Shown here piece by piece: positions 62,487 to 64,000 of a stretch of DNA of 64,000 bases (its first letter is position 1; each line of letters begins with the position of its first letter). A program made the position numbers and the translations under genes. Below the pieces are notes generated by a model. That model ran no database searches. It worked only from the letters and a program-made list of their open reading frames with translations, and was not told the origin of the DNA. The stretch covers positions 496,001 to 560,000 of the forward strand of contig JAQFWX010000003.1 of assembly GCA_027605045.1 (NCBI GenBank), in the 5' to 3' direction. The DNA comes from Phallus indusiatus (Eukaryota > Basidiomycota > Agaricomycetes > Phallales > Phallaceae).

Positions 62487-63053
62487 ATGTCATCTTCCCA
62501 AGCTTATTCTTCCACCACTGGTGTTACAATTACTGTTGGAACTTGGCAGAAGACAGATGTATCTCATTCGCGACCAGATTCCCCTGACGTTATTGTTTCT
62601 CGGGAAGAAGTCAAACCCAAAACGGACAATTATTCATTATCTTCACCGAGCTCTCTTCCACCTCCTTATTCGACCTACAATAAAGAATATTTCTCATCGG
62701 AAGAACTTCATTCGGATGGAGAGCCATTAACACTGGCACGCTTCATGTTCCAATATGGATTCTGTGAGTAGACATCATCTCCCTTCCAATATTGTTTCGT
62801 AAAGTCTTATTGTCCGATATTAGTTTTCTTCCCATTCTGGCTGGCTGGAATTTATATCTTATTCACTCCTCTCAAACCAACACCACAATGGGAGCTAGGA
62901 AAGACCGAAGAAGAAAAAGCATACCTAATCAAGGTTTTACGAGAAACCGAACTAAAATGGGCACGCCGATGTCTGCTCGCATTCTACGCTTTATGCGTCT
63001 TAACATTCTTTTCCGTTCTTATTATCAAGTTCTGCATACTACGTTCCCTATAA
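62487..63053 (+). CDS. Small membrane protein, paralogue B
   Basis: Two exons, 62487-62763 and 62824-63053; 168 residues. Shares with paralogue A (58905) the block PLTLARFMFQYGFFFFPFWLAGIYIL, TPLKPTPQWELGKTEEE, VLRETELKWARRCLLAF and a second hydrophobic helix (VLTFFSVLIIKFCIL). The PPPYS motif before the core is also shared (LPPPYSTYNKEY). The intron splits the same YGF codon context in the same phase, which shows common descent by duplication. The N-terminal disordered part is shorter and has diverged. Function unknown. Confidence 0.75.
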
Positions 63054-63158
63054 CGAAAGTTTTTTACTTGTCTTTTCACCTTCCTTCAATTCCGACTCTT
63101 TTTATTCTTCACTCTACTTTGTATTCAGTTTTGTACTAGTGTATCCTTACATAACACA

Positions 63159-64000
63159 ATGAATTCTTATCAACTACTCTCTTCGGGCTCTAATGCCAAA
63201 GGTCAATTGGGTCACAACAATTTAGACGACTCCAGTGTCTTCAAACCTTGCTATTATATCTTGCCCACCGGAGGATCTATAACAGACGTTTGTCCCGGAA
63301 AGCCCCTTGCTGTTTGTTGCGGCTCGAATCATACCATCCTATTATTGCGATCCACGCTCTCGTCAAGGCGAGAAATATGGAGCTGCGGTGATAGCAGATA
63401 TGCACAGCAGGATTTTGAACTATCTCAAACGTCCGACTTGATTTCAAGTCGTTCGTCGGTGTTTCAGCGGCTAGATAACAAGATTCTTTCCAGTTTACGA
63501 TCACATCCCGAACAGCACGAACTTGAACCTCACGCCGTGGCTGCATCCTGGAATACGACTTTTATTGTCTTCCGTCCATTCGATACAACAGATCAACGAA
63601 AGTCGAAGGATGTTTTAGTGTCTTTCGGGTGTAACGAACTAGGTAACTTGGGTGTAGGGCGAACGCCTCACGAGCTACCAAACACTTTCACCCCCATGCA
63701 AATACAACTCTGGGAGTTGTTTCTTTCTACTTATGGGAATGAATTGTCAGGCTTTCAGATTCTACATCTCGCCGCTGGCGTTCATCATATCATTCTCGTT
63801 GTACGTCTGTATGTTGGAAGCCAGGATATCCTTCGAGTTTTAGGATGGGGCAGCTGTCGGCACGGACAATTGGGACAAACCCCACAATGTAAAGATCACA
63901 TACTTCCCCGTCCAACTTATCTGTCACATGATGCAGAAATTGAATCCCTCGCATTGGGCAATCAACATACGATCTTATTAACGGACTCTGGTCGCATTCA
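63159..64000 (+). CDS. RCC1-repeat protein, 3' end cut off by the window
   Basis: Beta-propeller protein with RCC1-type repeats. From the ATG at 63159 the frame stays open to the window end (280 residues). Repeat signatures: LLSSGSNAKGQLGHNN, VCCGSNHTILLL, WSCGDSRYAQQ, VSFGCNELGNLGVGR, LAAGVHHIILV, LGWGSCRHGQLGQTP and LALGNQHTILLTDSGR. Family members act as guanine-nucleotide exchange factors or scaffolds (Rcc1, Ats1, SERGEF); which one cannot be told from the partial sequence. No intron is needed so far. Confidence 0.85.
   Translation, partial: MNSYQLLSSGSNAKGQLGHNNLDDSSVFKPCYYILPTGGSITDVCPGKPLAVCCGSNHTILLLRSTLSSRREIWSCGDSRYAQQDFELSQTSDLISSRSSVFQRLDNKILSSLRSHPEQHELEPHAVAASWNTTFIVFRPFDTTDQRKSKDVLVSFGCNELGNLGVGRTPHELPNTFTPMQIQLWELFLSTYGNELSGFQILHLAAGVHHIILVVRLYVGSQDILRVLGWGSCRHGQLGQTPQCKDHILPRPTYLSHDAEIESLALGNQHTILLTDSGRI

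Overview
This 64 kb window is nuclear DNA from a filamentous basidiomycete, most likely an Agaricomycete. The evidence is dense short introns (about 48-70 nt) in almost every gene, intergenic gaps of a few hundred bases, an initiator tRNA-Met of eukaryotic type, and gene families typical of higher fungi (INO80 subunit Ies1-like, a fungal condensation-type acyltransferase, Rac1, TEF1). Assignments rest on reading the translated sequence by eye against remembered family motifs; no database search was possible.

Layout: 1.5-3.4 kb holds two ribosomal protein genes on the minus strand (uL13/RPL16, eL32/RPL32). A gene-poor stretch of about 6.7 kb follows. 10-25 kb carries chromatin and core genes: a very large Spp1-like PHD protein of the Set1/COMPASS type, LSM1, a PAS-kinase-like protein kinase, TEF1 (eEF1A), a dienelactone hydrolase family gene broken into 12 exons including tiny ones, and an SRA/YDG-domain protein. 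26-39 kb carries an Stm1/SERBP1-like protein, complex I NDUFA5, a C2H2-finger protein, an INO80 subunit 1 homologue, a membrane acyltransferase of the lysophospholipid type and a TTC1-like TPR protein. 39-47 kb has an uncharacterised protein, an alpha/beta hydrolase, saccharopine dehydrogenase (LYS1), initiator tRNA-Met and Rac1. 48-58 kb has a large orphan type II membrane protein, then a minus-strand run: an O-fucosyltransferase-like protein, a GDP-fucose-transporter-like protein and a condensation/acetyltransferase-like enzyme. 59-64 kb has two paralogous small membrane proteins flanking an FBXO21-like F-box/transglutaminase-like/YccV protein, then the start of an RCC1-repeat protein cut off by the window edge.

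Two themes cut across the window. First, microexons (9, 11, 16, 17, 18, 19, 24 and 26 nt) are unusually frequent and automated gene callers will miss them; several introns use GC-AG or GTTNGT donors. Second, at least nine places in seven otherwise conserved genes show the frame broken by exactly one missing base, often in a short homopolymer. They occur even inside housekeeping genes, so they look like assembly or sequencing deletions rather than biology. Coordinates of multi-exon genes below span first to last coding base, introns included; exon coordinates are in the evidence text. I found no recognisable transposon, CRISPR array or viral gene.
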